Shown here: one piece after another, positions 9,002-18,132 of the stretch
Numbering within the stretch: the stretch's first letter is position 1
Layout: the number at the start of each line of letters is the position of its first letter
The notes under the pieces: generated by a model
The model's database searches: none
What the model saw: only the letters and a program-made list of their open reading frames with translations
What the model was told of the DNA's origin: nothing
Source of the DNA: JAKFEE01 sp036675815
GTDB lineage: Bacteria > Pseudomonadota > Alphaproteobacteria > Rhodospirillales > Magnetospirillaceae
Direction of reading: 5' to 3'
Length of the DNA: 64,000 bases
Assembly (NCBI GenBank): GCA_036675815.1
Contig: JAKFEE010000050.1
Span: 33,700 to 97,699 of the forward strand
Made by a program: the position numbers and the translations under genes

Positions 9002-10108
9002 ATGGCAGCGCACGAGACAGCCGCCCATGTCGAGGAGCCCGGCCAGGTGGGGCTGCCGCCGCCGACAATGGCCGCGCTGTTCACCACGGCGCGCCGGGCG
9101 CTGTTCGGTTCGGTGCCGCATACGATCCTGACCCTGCTGTGCCTGGCCCTGCTGTGGCAGGTCGTGCCGCCGCTGCTGTCCTGGGCGCTGTTCGACGCCG
9201 TATGGACCGGCAACGATCCCGCCCTGTGTCGCGATGCCGGGGGCGCCTGTTGGGCGCTGATCGACGCCAAGCACCGCTTCATCCTGTTCGGTCTCTATCC
9301 CTATGGCGAGCAATGGCGGCCGCTGACGGCGACGGTCCTGTTCGTCGCCATGATCGGCTTCTCCAGCCGCCCGGCCCTGTGGGGCCGTCCCTTGCTGGTC
9401 GCCTGGGCGGCGGTGCTGGCGGCCTGCGCCATCCTGATGTGGGGTGGGGTGTTCGGCCTGACCTATGTCCCCAACGAACGCTGGGGCGGGCTGCCGCTGA
9501 CCCTGATCCTGGCGGTGGTCGGCATCGCCGCCTCGCTGCCGCTGGGCGTGGTGCTGGCGTTGGGACGGGCCTCGGAACTGCCGGCCATCCGCGCCGTGTG
9601 CGTCGGCTATATCGAGATCGTGCGCGGCGTGCCGCTGGTCAGCGTGCTGTTCATGGCCTCGATCATGTTCCCGCTGTTCCTGCCCGAGGGCGTGACCATC
9701 GACAAGCTGCTGCGCGCCCAACTCGGCATCATCCTGTTCACCGCCGCCTATGTCGCCGAGGCGGTGCGCGCCGGGCTGCAGGCCATCCCGCGCGGGCAGT
9801 ACGAGGCGGCCGACGCGCTCGGCCTCGGCTACTGGCGGAAGACGCGCCTGATCATCCTGCCGCAGGCGCTGCGCCTGGTAATCCCGCCCCTGGTCAACCA
9901 GTTCATCAGCTGCTTCAAGGACACCTCGCTGGTGGTCATCGTCGGCCTCTACGACCTGCTGCAGACGGCCAAGGTGTCGCTGACGGACCCGCCGTGGCGC
10001 CCCTACTACGTCGAGGCCTATGCCTTCGCCGCGCTGATCTATTTCGCCTTCTGCTTCTTCATGTCGCGCTACAGCCAGTATCTCGAACGCCGGCTCGCGC
10101 GCCGCTAG
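9002..10108 (+). CDS. aapM: General L-amino-acid ABC transporter, permease M
   Basis: Second permease subunit (368 residues), which pairs with AapQ. It has the extended N-terminal half of the AapM/YhdY family, with several membrane segments, and an EAA motif around YEAADALGLGYW followed by LIILPQALRLVIPP. It starts one base after aapQ ends and is followed eight bases later by aapP, so the three membrane-side genes form one unit. Confidence 0.93.
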   Translation: MAAHETAAHVEEPGQVGLPPPTMAALFTTARRALFGSVPHTILTLLCLALLWQVVPPLLSWALFDAVWTGNDPALCRDAGGACWALIDAKHRFILFGLYPYGEQWRPLTATVLFVAMIGFSSRPALWGRPLLVAWAAVLAACAILMWGGVFGLTYVPNERWGGLPLTLILAVVGIAASLPLGVVLALGRASELPAIRAVCVGYIEIVRGVPLVSVLFMASIMFPLFLPEGVTIDKLLRAQLGIILFTAAYVAEAVRAGLQAIPRGQYEAADALGLGYWRKTRLIILPQALRLVIPPLVNQFISCFKDTSLVVIVGLYDLLQTAKVSLTDPPWRPYYVEAYAFAALIYFAFCFFMSRYSQYLERRLARR

Positions 10109-10116
10109 GAGACGTC

Positions 10117-10869
<753 letters not shown>

Positions 10870-10914
10870 GATGTGATAGCGCGTTACACCCGTGAACAAG
10901 TCCAAGGTGCAGCC

Positions 10915-11237
10915 ATGATGGAGTACAAGGGCTACCTCGCCGGCCCCATCGACTTCGATGCCGAAGACGGCGTCTTGCGGGTACGGTGAGCGGACTCAGG
11001 GACGTCATCCATTTCGAGGGCCGCACCGCGGACGAACTGGTGAAGTCCTTCCGCGACGGCATCGACGACTATTTGCGGCTCTGCGCCGAACGCGGCAAGG
11101 AACCGGACCGGCCGTTCAGCGGCACGATTCTCGTGCGCACCGCCCCGGAGCTGCACCGCAAGGCGGCATTGCGCGCCGTTGCCGAGGGCTTGAGCATCAG
11201 CCAGTGGATTTCCCGGCAGATCGGACGGGCGGGCTGA
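10915..11237 (+). pseudogene. hicB: HicB-type antitoxin split by a -1 frameshift in a G run
   Basis: HicB proteins neutralise HicA mRNA interferases. The first frame (10915-10989) reads MEYKGYLAGPIDFDAEDGVL and then stops. The second (10986-11237) reads GLRDVIHFEGRTADELVKSF, then a PFSGTILVR / HRKAALRAVAEGLSISQWI ribbon-helix-helix tail. Adding one G to the run at 10978-10981 would fuse both into an intact HicB of about 107 residues (LR-GTVSGLRDV). No hicA is seen next to it, so it would be an orphan even if repaired. Reinitiation is possible because the second frame starts with GTG overlapping the first stop. Confidence 0.75.
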
Positions 11238-11267
11238 GGCGACGGCTGGGTGGCCTTGAGCCTTTCT

Positions 11268-11342
11268 CGTCACTCCCGCGAAGGCGGGAGTCCATTTTCC
11301 AGAGGCCTGAGTCAATGGGTTCCCGCTTTCGCGGGAACGACG
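11268..11342. repeat. REPIN-like inverted doublet (family B)
   Basis: Begins CGTCACTCCCGCGAAGGCGG and ends with the inverted counterpart CGCTTTCGCGGGAACGACG. Each end is itself a small hairpin, and a short variable centre separates them. It lies between hicB and the convergent MFS gene and may act as a bidirectional terminator. Confidence 0.85.
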
Positions 11343-11374
11343 GCATAGACGCGGTTGGCATTTGGGGCGGGCGC

Positions 11375-12661
11375 TCACCGCCGCGCCGTAGCCCCGGCCG
11401 GCTCGCGCACCAGCAGCATGAGGGCGAAGCCGGCGGTGAAGAACAGCATCACCGTCGCCAGGCCGAGGCGCTGGCTGGCGAAGGTGGCCGTGACCCAGCC
11501 GACCAGGAGCGGCCCGAGGAAGGCGGTGGCCTTGCCCGACAGCGCCATCAGGCCGAAATACTCGGCCTCGCGCCCGTCGGGGGCGAGGCGGGCCATCAGC
11601 GCGCGCCCGGCCGCCTGCGCCGGGCCGACGAAAATGCCGAGCGCGCTGCCCCAGGCCCAGAACGCCGCCTTGTCCTCGGCCAGCAGCACGCCGGCGCCGG
11701 TGGCGATCAGCCCGGCCAGGGCGATGAGCACGGTGCGGCGCGAGCCGAGCCAGTCGTCGATCCAGCCGAAGGCGAAGGCGCCGGTCCCGGCGGTGACGTT
11801 GAGGGCGATGCCGAACAGGATCACCTCGTCGAGCGTCATGGCGAACACGCCGGCGGCGTAGATGCCGCCGAAGGCGAAGACGGTGGCGAGGCCGTCGGCA
11901 TAGAGCATGTGGGCGAGCAGGAAGCGCGCCGCGTCGTCGAAGCGGGCCAAGTCGCGCAGGCTGGCGCGCAGCTTGCGCAAGCCCGCCGCCAAGCCGGGGC
12001 GGGCCGCGGCCGGGGCGTCGCGGGTGAAGGCGAACAGCGGCCAGGCGAAGGCGGCGAACCACAGGGCGACCATCGGTCCGACGACGCGCACATGCTCGGC
12101 CTCGTCCTTGTCCAGCCCCAGCCACGGCGTCTCGGCCTGGATGAACAGCAGCAGCGCCAGGGCCAGCGCCGACAGCCCGCCGAAATACCCCAGCGCCCAC
12201 CCCCAGCCCGACAGCCGCCCCAGGCGCCGCTGCGGGGCGATGTCGGGCAGCATGGCGTTGTAGAAGATGCCCGAAAACTCGAAGCCGAGATTGGCCAGCA
12301 CCACCCACGACAGCGCCCACAGCATGGCCTCGGGCCGCGGCGGCACCCACCACAACTGCACCGAGGCGGCGATGCACAGCAGGGTGAAGCCGAGAATCCA
12401 CGGCTTGCGCCGGCCGGTGGTGTCGGCGACGGCGCCGAGCAGCGGCCCGCCCACGGCGATGATGGCGCCGCTGGTCCCCATCGCCAGCCCCCACAGCGCC
12501 TGGCCGCGGGTCTCGTCGCCGATCACCGCGGTGGCGAAATAGGCGGGGAACACGAAGGTGATGATGAGGGTGGTGAACGGCGAATTGGCCCAGTCGAACA
12601 GCGCCCACGACCACTGGCCGAGGCGGCTGCTTTGGGCCGGAGCGGCGGCGAAGTCAGTCAT
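11375..12661 (-). CDS. MFS transporter, ATG22/UMF1-like
   Basis: Inner-membrane transporter of 428 residues with about twelve hydrophobic segments. The N terminus WSWALFDWANSPFTTLI and the loop DTTGRRKPW are typical of the bacterial ATG22-like (UMF1) branch of the major facilitator superfamily; substrates of this branch are mostly unknown. I chose ATG 12661 (MTDFAAAP) because the upstream extension is basic and unlike a transporter N terminus. The gene stands alone beside accessory DNA, so context gives no substrate clue. Confidence 0.85.
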   Translation of the reverse strand: MTDFAAAPAQSSRLGQWSWALFDWANSPFTTLIITFVFPAYFATAVIGDETRGQALWGLAMGTSGAIIAVGGPLLGAVADTTGRRKPWILGFTLLCIAASVQLWWVPPRPEAMLWALSWVVLANLGFEFSGIFYNAMLPDIAPQRRLGRLSGWGWALGYFGGLSALALALLLFIQAETPWLGLDKDEAEHVRVVGPMVALWFAAFAWPLFAFTRDAPAAARPGLAAGLRKLRASLRDLARFDDAARFLLAHMLYADGLATVFAFGGIYAAGVFAMTLDEVILFGIALNVTAGTGAFAFGWIDDWLGSRRTVLIALAGLIATGAGVLLAEDKAAFWAWGSALGIFVGPAQAAGRALMARLAPDGREAEYFGLMALSGKATAFLGPLLVGWVTATFASQRLGLATVMLFFTAGFALMLLVREPAGATARR

Positions 12662-12820
12662 CCCCGGGAGAATGCCCCGCCGCCGAGGGGCGGTCGATAG
12701 CCTTTTCGCCAGGAGCGCAAGCGATGGCCTCGCTCTCCACGGAGACATTTATCAGGGGACACGGATGAACACAGATAAAAGGTGCAGAGCATAGCGCACC
12801 ACGGGCCGCGTGTCAGGTGG

Positions 12821-12958
12821 TGCGGCACCTCGATGGAGATGATTGACCATCACTACAGCCACGTGCTGAGCGAGATGGAACATCAGGCCCGGCGGCCGCT
12901 GAACACCGTGATCGTCCCTACCGCACTCGCTGGACTACCTGGTTGGCAATGTCGATGA
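12821..12958 (+). pseudogene. Tyrosine recombinase (phage-type integrase), C-terminal remnant
   Basis: The frame reads CGTSMEMIDHHYSHV, the characteristic last catalytic block of phage-type integrases including the nucleophilic Tyr, then a short tail ending in TGA. Nothing before it resembles the rest of an integrase, so only the C terminus survives. It borders the AT-richer ATPase island and is the likely relic of the element that brought it. No flanking tRNA or attachment repeat was recognised. Confidence 0.65.
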
Positions 12959-13290
12959 CGATCTCGAAACGGAACCGCCGACTTATTTTTGACACAGCCC
13001 CGAGTGTTAAGCACGTCAGCATTGAAGACCTCCGGCATCAGAACTGGGCCCCCGACCACGGAGCAAGCATGGAGTGATTGACGCCTTATTCGCTGGTCCA
13101 CTGAGATGCGCGAAAGTATGGTGACCGCGAAACTCCGTTGCCAAGCTCGTACCAGGCATCCCAAGCCTCTTAAATCCTGGCTTTCCGTGCCTTGACCCTG
13201 CAAGTAACAATCTGCATACTGCCACCACATAGCGACCGTCCCGCCGCAGTCGCTGGCGCTCTGATCGGCTAACTTAATTTGAGCCGGGGA
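12959..13290. other. Gene-free AT-richer stretch beside the ATPase island
   Basis: About 330 bp with no convincing gene on either strand. Base composition is closer to the adjoining island than to the chromosome. I could not identify insertion-sequence ends, attachment sites or a tRNA. It follows the 3' end of the partner gene and may hold its terminator. Confidence 0.45.
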
Positions 13291-14337
13291 TCAGACTGCC
13301 CGTTCGGGATTCCCCGTGAATATGCTCAGGTCAAATTTGTTCTCTACGTTCGCCAACTCTATGCTTCCGCACGGCCTTTCCCAGAACATGAGGCGCAGAG
13401 CTTGATGGCCATCAGTGATGTGCATCCGCTTTGCCCGAGCATCGTCAAAGTCACGCCTGCGAGGTCTCTTCGACGCGCTTTCTCTGAAGTCGCTAACCTC
13501 AATGTTGCCGCAGTTCGCAACAAGCTGCGCGCATTTCTTGAGGGTTACAGAGGCGAATACCCCCCTCCCAGCAGCGTCGGCCTGTATAAGAGTCCCCAAA
13601 AAACCCTCGCCGACAAAGAACTTCCTTAAGATTCCCCCGCTTTCCCCAGCAATCTTCCCCGCAAACAGCGATACAGCCAGTTTAATTTCTTCCGACGTTC
13701 GCGCGTTCGCCCAGACTTCATCAGCAGACAAGCTTCTATAATAGTCTCCCGGGCTTCGTATCATCCCAACATCGGCGGCAAAGGATGCACCGAGCACCTC
13801 TTCCAACTCGCTCGGCACGGCTCCAAGCACCCGGCATTCTGCAGAGACAGAAACAGTGGAATCACCCAGCTTTGGACAAGCGTACCGGTAAGATACACCC
13901 GCATGTCTTCCCGAAACGGAGTTGGCCGCCACAAGAAATAGCGTTAACTCAGATGCCCCGCGCAGTGCGCCATCCAGGGGTTGCAGAACATCAGGATTCA
14001 AAGAGGGATCGTCAAAGAGAAGATCGCGGACGGGAGCATCATCCTCAAGGAAGCGAGCGTTCGATAGGAATCTTGCGGCCATTTGGGCCAATTGTTTCGC
14101 AGAAAATACCTCGCTGATGCCGATCCTCTCCAGAACGGCCTTGAAGTGAGGTTCCGCTGGAAAAAATCCGGACTCCTCAAGCCGCTGAAGCATTTTATCT
14201 GATACGTACGTATTTTGCCGAGCGACACCACTAAGCCATTCGCAGCTTTTCTGAATGGCCTCTGACGCGGTCTCGGCGTCCTCCTCGCTTGAACACATCC
14301 AGAAGACGCTAGGATCAAGGACGATTGCGGGGAGCAT
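13291..14337 (-). CDS. Unrecognised 348-residue partner of the AAA ATPase
   Basis: No family recognised. The protein starts LPAIVLDPSVFWMC, a hydrophobic strand ending in Asp that faintly recalls nuclease/PIN-type N termini, continues with helices (AKQLAQMAARFLSNARF), a middle region of mixed structure, a basic stretch KRPRRRDFDDARAKRMH and a probably beta-rich end (LRLMFWERPCGSIELANV). There is no signal peptide or membrane segment. It starts three bases after the ATPase stop, so it is its translationally coupled partner. Codon and base use are visibly AT-richer than in neighbours. A two-gene ATPase-plus-effector arrangement is typical of phage defence modules, but that role is inferred. Confidence 0.8.
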   Translation of the reverse strand: MLPAIVLDPSVFWMCSSEEDAETASEAIQKSCEWLSGVARQNTYVSDKMLQRLEESGFFPAEPHFKAVLERIGISEVFSAKQLAQMAARFLSNARFLEDDAPVRDLLFDDPSLNPDVLQPLDGALRGASELTLFLVAANSVSGRHAGVSYRYACPKLGDSTVSVSAECRVLGAVPSELEEVLGASFAADVGMIRSPGDYYRSLSADEVWANARTSEEIKLAVSLFAGKIAGESGGILRKFFVGEGFLGTLIQADAAGRGVFASVTLKKCAQLVANCGNIEVSDFRESASKRPRRRDFDDARAKRMHITDGHQALRLMFWERPCGSIELANVENKFDLSIFTGNPERAV

Positions 14338-14340
14338 TAT

Positions 14341-16194
14341 CTACGCCTCCGTCCTTCGACTTTCGGCGCGGCGCCGCTGCATAGCTTTGAGCACAATGCG
14401 CTCAGATTCTTTTTGAGATTGATCAAAAAAATCATCCGGCCAATCTTCAACTGCGCCATACCTATTCAAGGGAACGCGCTTGCAACTGGTCTCCCCGTCA
14501 CGCTGTTCAAAAAAGTAAATAGCCGTCTTGCCAAGTATAACGTTGGACAAATCACCAACTACTCGGTAGCGAATTCTTTCAACTAGGTATTCACCGTGTG
14601 TTTCAAGAACGCATTGCTTGTTGGAAAGGGCCATCGAAATAAAGAAATCGGCGAGGCGAGCCTGAACTGCCGGGTGCAGGTGAAGCTCCGGCTGCTCCAG
14701 GATAACAGTGGACCCACGGTCCGCGAGGAGGCACATGACTATGATCGGCAGAACTTGGCTCACACCGACACCAACATTAGTCAGGTCTTGGAATCCGGTG
14801 CTTTTATTGATCTTTATCCGTAGCTCATGACCGAACTTACCCTTTTCGGTGGTTTCGACTTCCGTTGCAACCCCGAGATACCGCAGCCAGTCCTCTACAG
14901 CATCCTTCAACGTCGCATTTGTGAGGGCCCCGGCGCACCCATCATCCGAGAAGCAGGACGCGGCGACGTACGATATAATCTTGTTCTGGTGTAAGTGGAG
15001 AACGGCCGCGGTTAACTCCCCTTTGATGCCGACGTCAGTGGGGCCTGAAAGAGCTTGTAACGGGTAAAGTGGTTTAGGCTCATCACGAAGAGGGCCGAGA
15101 TAGTTTACGAAAAATCTGAAAAAATCATGGTTCGATGAAATCGCTTCTGAAAGGACATCATCACGCAGTGCGCTTATGGTTAAATCTCGTTCCAGGAAGT
15201 CATATATTTCATCCTCAACTTCTTTTTGATGGTTGGCGGACCACTGCGCGACTGCCCGGCGCAGGGGTAGCGAAGCGCTTGCGGCCTTTTCTATGAACGC
15301 GCCGAGAGATATTGCGTCAGAAGCGCCCCCGAACAGATTTTCGAGTTCGTCTTGACGAAATCCAGAGGAACCGTCATCTACGGCTGCTCGCATTTTTCTT
15401 AGTATGCTAATCGGTATTTGAACATTAGAAATAGATTTGCGCCTCAAAGTATACCGATTCTGAGTAAACCGCCCAGATGCGATTCGAGCCAACTCTCTAT
15501 TCTTGTCATGACGAACCACGAACTTTTCAAGGAAAAAGTGGCGCGTAACACAGCCCAAGACCTTGCCGTCTGCGCGCCCCTCCGTGTTTCGCAACTTAGT
15601 TTCTTCGTCAATGCTATCAACGATAAATTCGAAAGGCTTTGACGCCTCATCTAAAGAAAGGGAGTCATATCTCGGCCTACGCCCTCTCTTGGATGATCTA
15701 TGAACGGAAGCATCAACAATGTGCTCCACGTCCTCATAGTCCAGTACGGAGGCTTTGATCGAGGTCCGCAGAAGACTGGGCTGGATGTCGAGTGTCTCCC
15801 CTTGCTCGGAGGGCCCACGCGTATCCACGGCAAACTTGATCGCGACGCTATTTACAGCAGCCGTTGGCGCCCGGCCTACGTAATACGACTCCGGGCTTGC
15901 CACAGCCCTGCGGCCCACCTCCCAGCCCAACCCGATATGGCGGTACTCATCGGTTGACCGACAATGGCAGTTCAAAATGTCGCTAAAGGCGCCGAGCCTC
16001 ACCAGAGGTCCATTCAGGGCAATTGGCCTGGAGGGCTGTGCGTGCTGAACAGTCTGCTTAATCAGTAATATAGACTGAATAACGCTGCTCTTTCCTGAGC
16101 TATTTGCCCCGCATATGAGGGTTAGTGGCTCGAAATCGAGGGAAGTTTCGCCTTTGAAAGACTTGAAGTTCTCTATGGTCCACTTCTTGATCAC
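14341..16194 (-). CDS. AAA ATPase, OLD/DUF3696-like (RecF/SMC-type fold)
   Basis: Cytoplasmic ABC/RecF-type ATPase of about 617 residues. It opens IKKWTIENFKSFKGE, with Walker A GANSSGKSS (29-37), then a long insertion (about 100-430). A signature-like GVGVSQVLPI (about 473), Walker B VILEQPELHLHP (497-508) and ETHGEYLVERI (about 530) follow. The tail VEDWPDDFFDQ is what I expect of DUF3696 proteins. No TOPRIM domain is visible, unlike classical OLD nucleases. I start at GTG 16194 because MPAGSF... upstream lies outside the fold; a purine-rich AGAGGGGGAGG precedes it. It is the first gene of a two-gene, AT-richer operon. Confidence 0.85.
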   Translation of the reverse strand: MIKKWTIENFKSFKGETSLDFEPLTLICGANSSGKSSVIQSILLIKQTVQHAQPSRPIALNGPLVRLGAFSDILNCHCRSTDEYRHIGLGWEVGRRAVASPESYYVGRAPTAAVNSVAIKFAVDTRGPSEQGETLDIQPSLLRTSIKASVLDYEDVEHIVDASVHRSSKRGRRPRYDSLSLDEASKPFEFIVDSIDEETKLRNTEGRADGKVLGCVTRHFFLEKFVVRHDKNRELARIASGRFTQNRYTLRRKSISNVQIPISILRKMRAAVDDGSSGFRQDELENLFGGASDAISLGAFIEKAASASLPLRRAVAQWSANHQKEVEDEIYDFLERDLTISALRDDVLSEAISSNHDFFRFFVNYLGPLRDEPKPLYPLQALSGPTDVGIKGELTAAVLHLHQNKIISYVAASCFSDDGCAGALTNATLKDAVEDWLRYLGVATEVETTEKGKFGHELRIKINKSTGFQDLTNVGVGVSQVLPIIVMCLLADRGSTVILEQPELHLHPAVQARLADFFISMALSNKQCVLETHGEYLVERIRYRVVGDLSNVILGKTAIYFFEQRDGETSCKRVPLNRYGAVEDWPDDFFDQSQKESERIVLKAMQRRRAESRRTEA

Positions 16195-16508
16195 ACCTCC
16201 CCCTCTGGGGCGCCCCCCCTGCCAAATAGCGACTGCGGAGCATACCGCAGGTAGAGGGCTTCCGGAACAACAATATTGAAACGAGCCGGCCGGCATCTTC
16301 TGACAGGGCGCATCATTGGAGCAGGGGCGTGGGAGACAGGCCTTCAGAGAGACCCAATTCGCCAGTAGCTTTACCCTCTATTAATGAGACGGGCGTCTCA
16401 CAGCATCTAATAAAATCAATCGCCGCCCACACGCGAGGCCCTGCCCTTGAGCGGCGCCGACTTCACGCCAACATCTTTGGGAGGGCAATTGCGACACGAG
16501 TGGATAGC
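16195..16508. promoter_or_regulatory. Divergent control region with two palindromes
   Basis: This gap separates the ATPase operon (minus) from the dehydrogenase gene (plus). It contains CTGCGGAGCATACCGCAG (16233-16250), about 40 bp upstream of the ATPase start, and TGAGACGGGCGTCTCA (16385-16400). Either could be an operator for a repressor or a short RNA hairpin; no regulator gene is part of the island. Promoter boxes could not be assigned with confidence. Confidence 0.4.
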
Positions 16509-17573
16509 ATGGCCGAGGTAGTGATCCTGGGTGCCGGCAAGATCGGCATCGCCGTGGCCGAGATGCTGGCCGGCGCTGACTATCGGGTGACGCTGGCCGA
16601 CAACGACGCCGCCGCCCTGGCCGCGCGCACTCCGGCCGGTGTTACCGCCGCGCGCGTCGACGTCGGCGATCCCTTCGCCCTGCTGCCGGTGCTCGAGGGC
16701 CATGAGGTCGCCGTCAGCGCCCTGCCCTATTTCCTCAACGCCAGGGTGGCCGAGGCCTGCGCCAAGGCCGGGGTGCATTACTTCGACCTCACCGAGGACG
16801 TGGCCACGGCGCGGCGCATCCGCCTGCTCGCCGCCGAGGCCGACACCGTGTTCGTGCCGCAATGCGGGCTGGCGCCGGGCTTCGTCGACATCGTCGCCAT
16901 GGACCTGGTCAACCGCTTCGACGCGCCGCACGACGTGCGCCTGCGGGTCGGCGCCCTGCCGCAGTATCCCGACAATGCCTTGAAATACAACCTGACCTGG
17001 AGCGTCGACGGGCTGATCAACGAATACTGCAACCCGTGCGAGGCCATCCATGACGGCCGCTTCGTCGAGGTGCCGCCGCTGGAGGGCCTCGAGGACTTCG
17101 TGCTCGACGGCATCCGCTACGAGGCCTTCGCCACCTCGGGCGGCGTGGGCAGCCTGTGCGAGACGCTGAGCGGGCGGGTGCACAACCTCGACTACAAGAC
17201 GGTGCGCTATCCCGGCCATCGCGACCGCATGGTCATGCTGGCCCGCGACCTGCGCCTGTGCCAGCGCCGCGACATGTTCAAGGACGTCATCGAGCACGCC
17301 GTGCCGGTGACCCGCCAGGACGTGGTGCTGATCTTCGTCACCGTCACCGGCCTGCGCGACGGCCTGCTCACCCAGGAGAGCTGGGTGCGCAAGGTCTACG
17401 GCGACGGCGCCCGCGGCCGCCACTCCGCCATCCAGAAGACCACCGCGGCGGCGGCCTGCGTCATGATCGACCTGCTGGGCGCGGGCAAGCTGCCGCGGCG
17501 CGGCTTCGTCCGCCAGGAGCAGGTGCGCCTCGACGACTTCCTCGCCAACCGCTTCGCCGCCGTCTACGCCTGA
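16509..17573 (+). CDS. Saccharopine dehydrogenase-family oxidoreductase
   Basis: NAD(P)-dependent enzyme of 354 residues. The N-terminal Rossmann fold shows VVILGAGKIGIAVAEML, and the family's middle motif CGLAPGFVDIVAMDLV is present, followed by the saccharopine dehydrogenase C-terminal domain (CETLSGRVHNLDYKTVRYPGH in parts). The C-terminal GLLTQESWVRKVYG also fits. Members act on lysine-related or carboxynorspermidine-type substrates; which one cannot be told here. ATG 16509 is chosen since upstream codons do not fit the fold. It stands alone between the ATPase island and the TonB operon. Confidence 0.85.
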   Translation: MAEVVILGAGKIGIAVAEMLAGADYRVTLADNDAAALAARTPAGVTAARVDVGDPFALLPVLEGHEVAVSALPYFLNARVAEACAKAGVHYFDLTEDVATARRIRLLAAEADTVFVPQCGLAPGFVDIVAMDLVNRFDAPHDVRLRVGALPQYPDNALKYNLTWSVDGLINEYCNPCEAIHDGRFVEVPPLEGLEDFVLDGIRYEAFATSGGVGSLCETLSGRVHNLDYKTVRYPGHRDRMVMLARDLRLCQRRDMFKDVIEHAVPVTRQDVVLIFVTVTGLRDGLLTQESWVRKVYGDGARGRHSAIQKTTAAAACVMIDLLGAGKLPRRGFVRQEQVRLDDFLANRFAAVYA

Positions 17574-17578
17574 GCGCC

Positions 17579-17626
17579 TGCCCCCTCTCCCGCTGGCGGT
17601 GGGAGAGGGTCGGGGTGAGGGCGGCG
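17579..17626. repeat. Inverted repeat CCCTCTCCCGC / GGTGGGAGAGGG
   Basis: A hairpin-forming repeat follows the dehydrogenase stop: CCCCCTCTCCCGC and GCGGTGGGAGAGGG flank a short loop and are followed by TCGGGGTGAGGGCGG. This type of element is common between genes of GC-rich proteobacteria. It could terminate the upstream transcript, although no T run follows. Confidence 0.6.
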
Positions 17627-17719
17627 CCGCGATGCCGAACATTAACCGATGGTAAGTATCGCGCCGGCGCGGCCGGTGCTATTGCTGACGCCCTATCCAA
17701 AGGGAGACGTCGGTCGCGC

Positions 17720-18073
17720 ATGTGGCGTAGGTGGGAGATGCGGCGCCTGCTGGCACTGGTGCTGGCGATGGCGATGGTGGCGGCGCACGCCGTGGCGGCG
17801 CCGCAGCCGATGCCGCGCGCCGATGCCTTCCTGCTCGAACCCGCCGCCGTCTGCCACGCGGCAACCGACGACGCTGATGCCGCCCAGCCCCATGCCACCC
17901 ATTGTTTCCTGCTCTGCCAAATGGCGCAGGCGACGGTGGTGGCGGCCATGCCGGCCGCCGTCGGACGCCCTGCCGCCGCGAGTTCGGCCCTTAGACCGCC
18001 CGTCGGCGCCGCGCCGGCGCCGCGCGCGTGCCTAAGCCGCGCCAACCCTCGTGGACCACCCGCTCTCGCCTGA
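17720..18073 (+). CDS. Small secreted Cys/His protein (DUF2946-like)
   Basis: A 117-residue product with a signal peptide (MRRLLALVLAMAMVAAHAVA). The mature part carries CHAATDDADAAQPHATHCFLLCQ in pieces: CHAA, HATHCFLLC. This spacing of Cys and His and the position directly before a TonB receptor recall DUF2946-type proteins linked to copper handling. The ATG at 17720 or the one at 17738 could be the start. Its frame is open far upstream through a shadow of the dehydrogenase. Role in metal binding is inferred. Confidence 0.6.
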   Translation: MWRRWEMRRLLALVLAMAMVAAHAVAAPQPMPRADAFLLEPAAVCHAATDDADAAQPHATHCFLLCQMAQATVVAAMPAAVGRPAAASSALRPPVGAAPAPRACLSRANPRGPPALA

Positions 18074-18132
18074 ACACCTGCCGTCGGCGGCCGCGGCCGC
18101 CTCATCGAGTTCGTGAGAAGCGAGAGTCTCCC

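Noticed and set aside
14341..16194. ATPase as a classical OLD nuclease, RecF or SMC protein
   Set aside because: No TOPRIM domain, no long coiled coils and no RecF-specific motifs are visible; the DUF3696-like end fits better.
16329..16508. N-terminal extension of the saccharopine dehydrogenase-like protein
   Set aside because: The 60 extra codons precede the Rossmann fold, include AT-richer island sequence and do not resemble a targeting signal.
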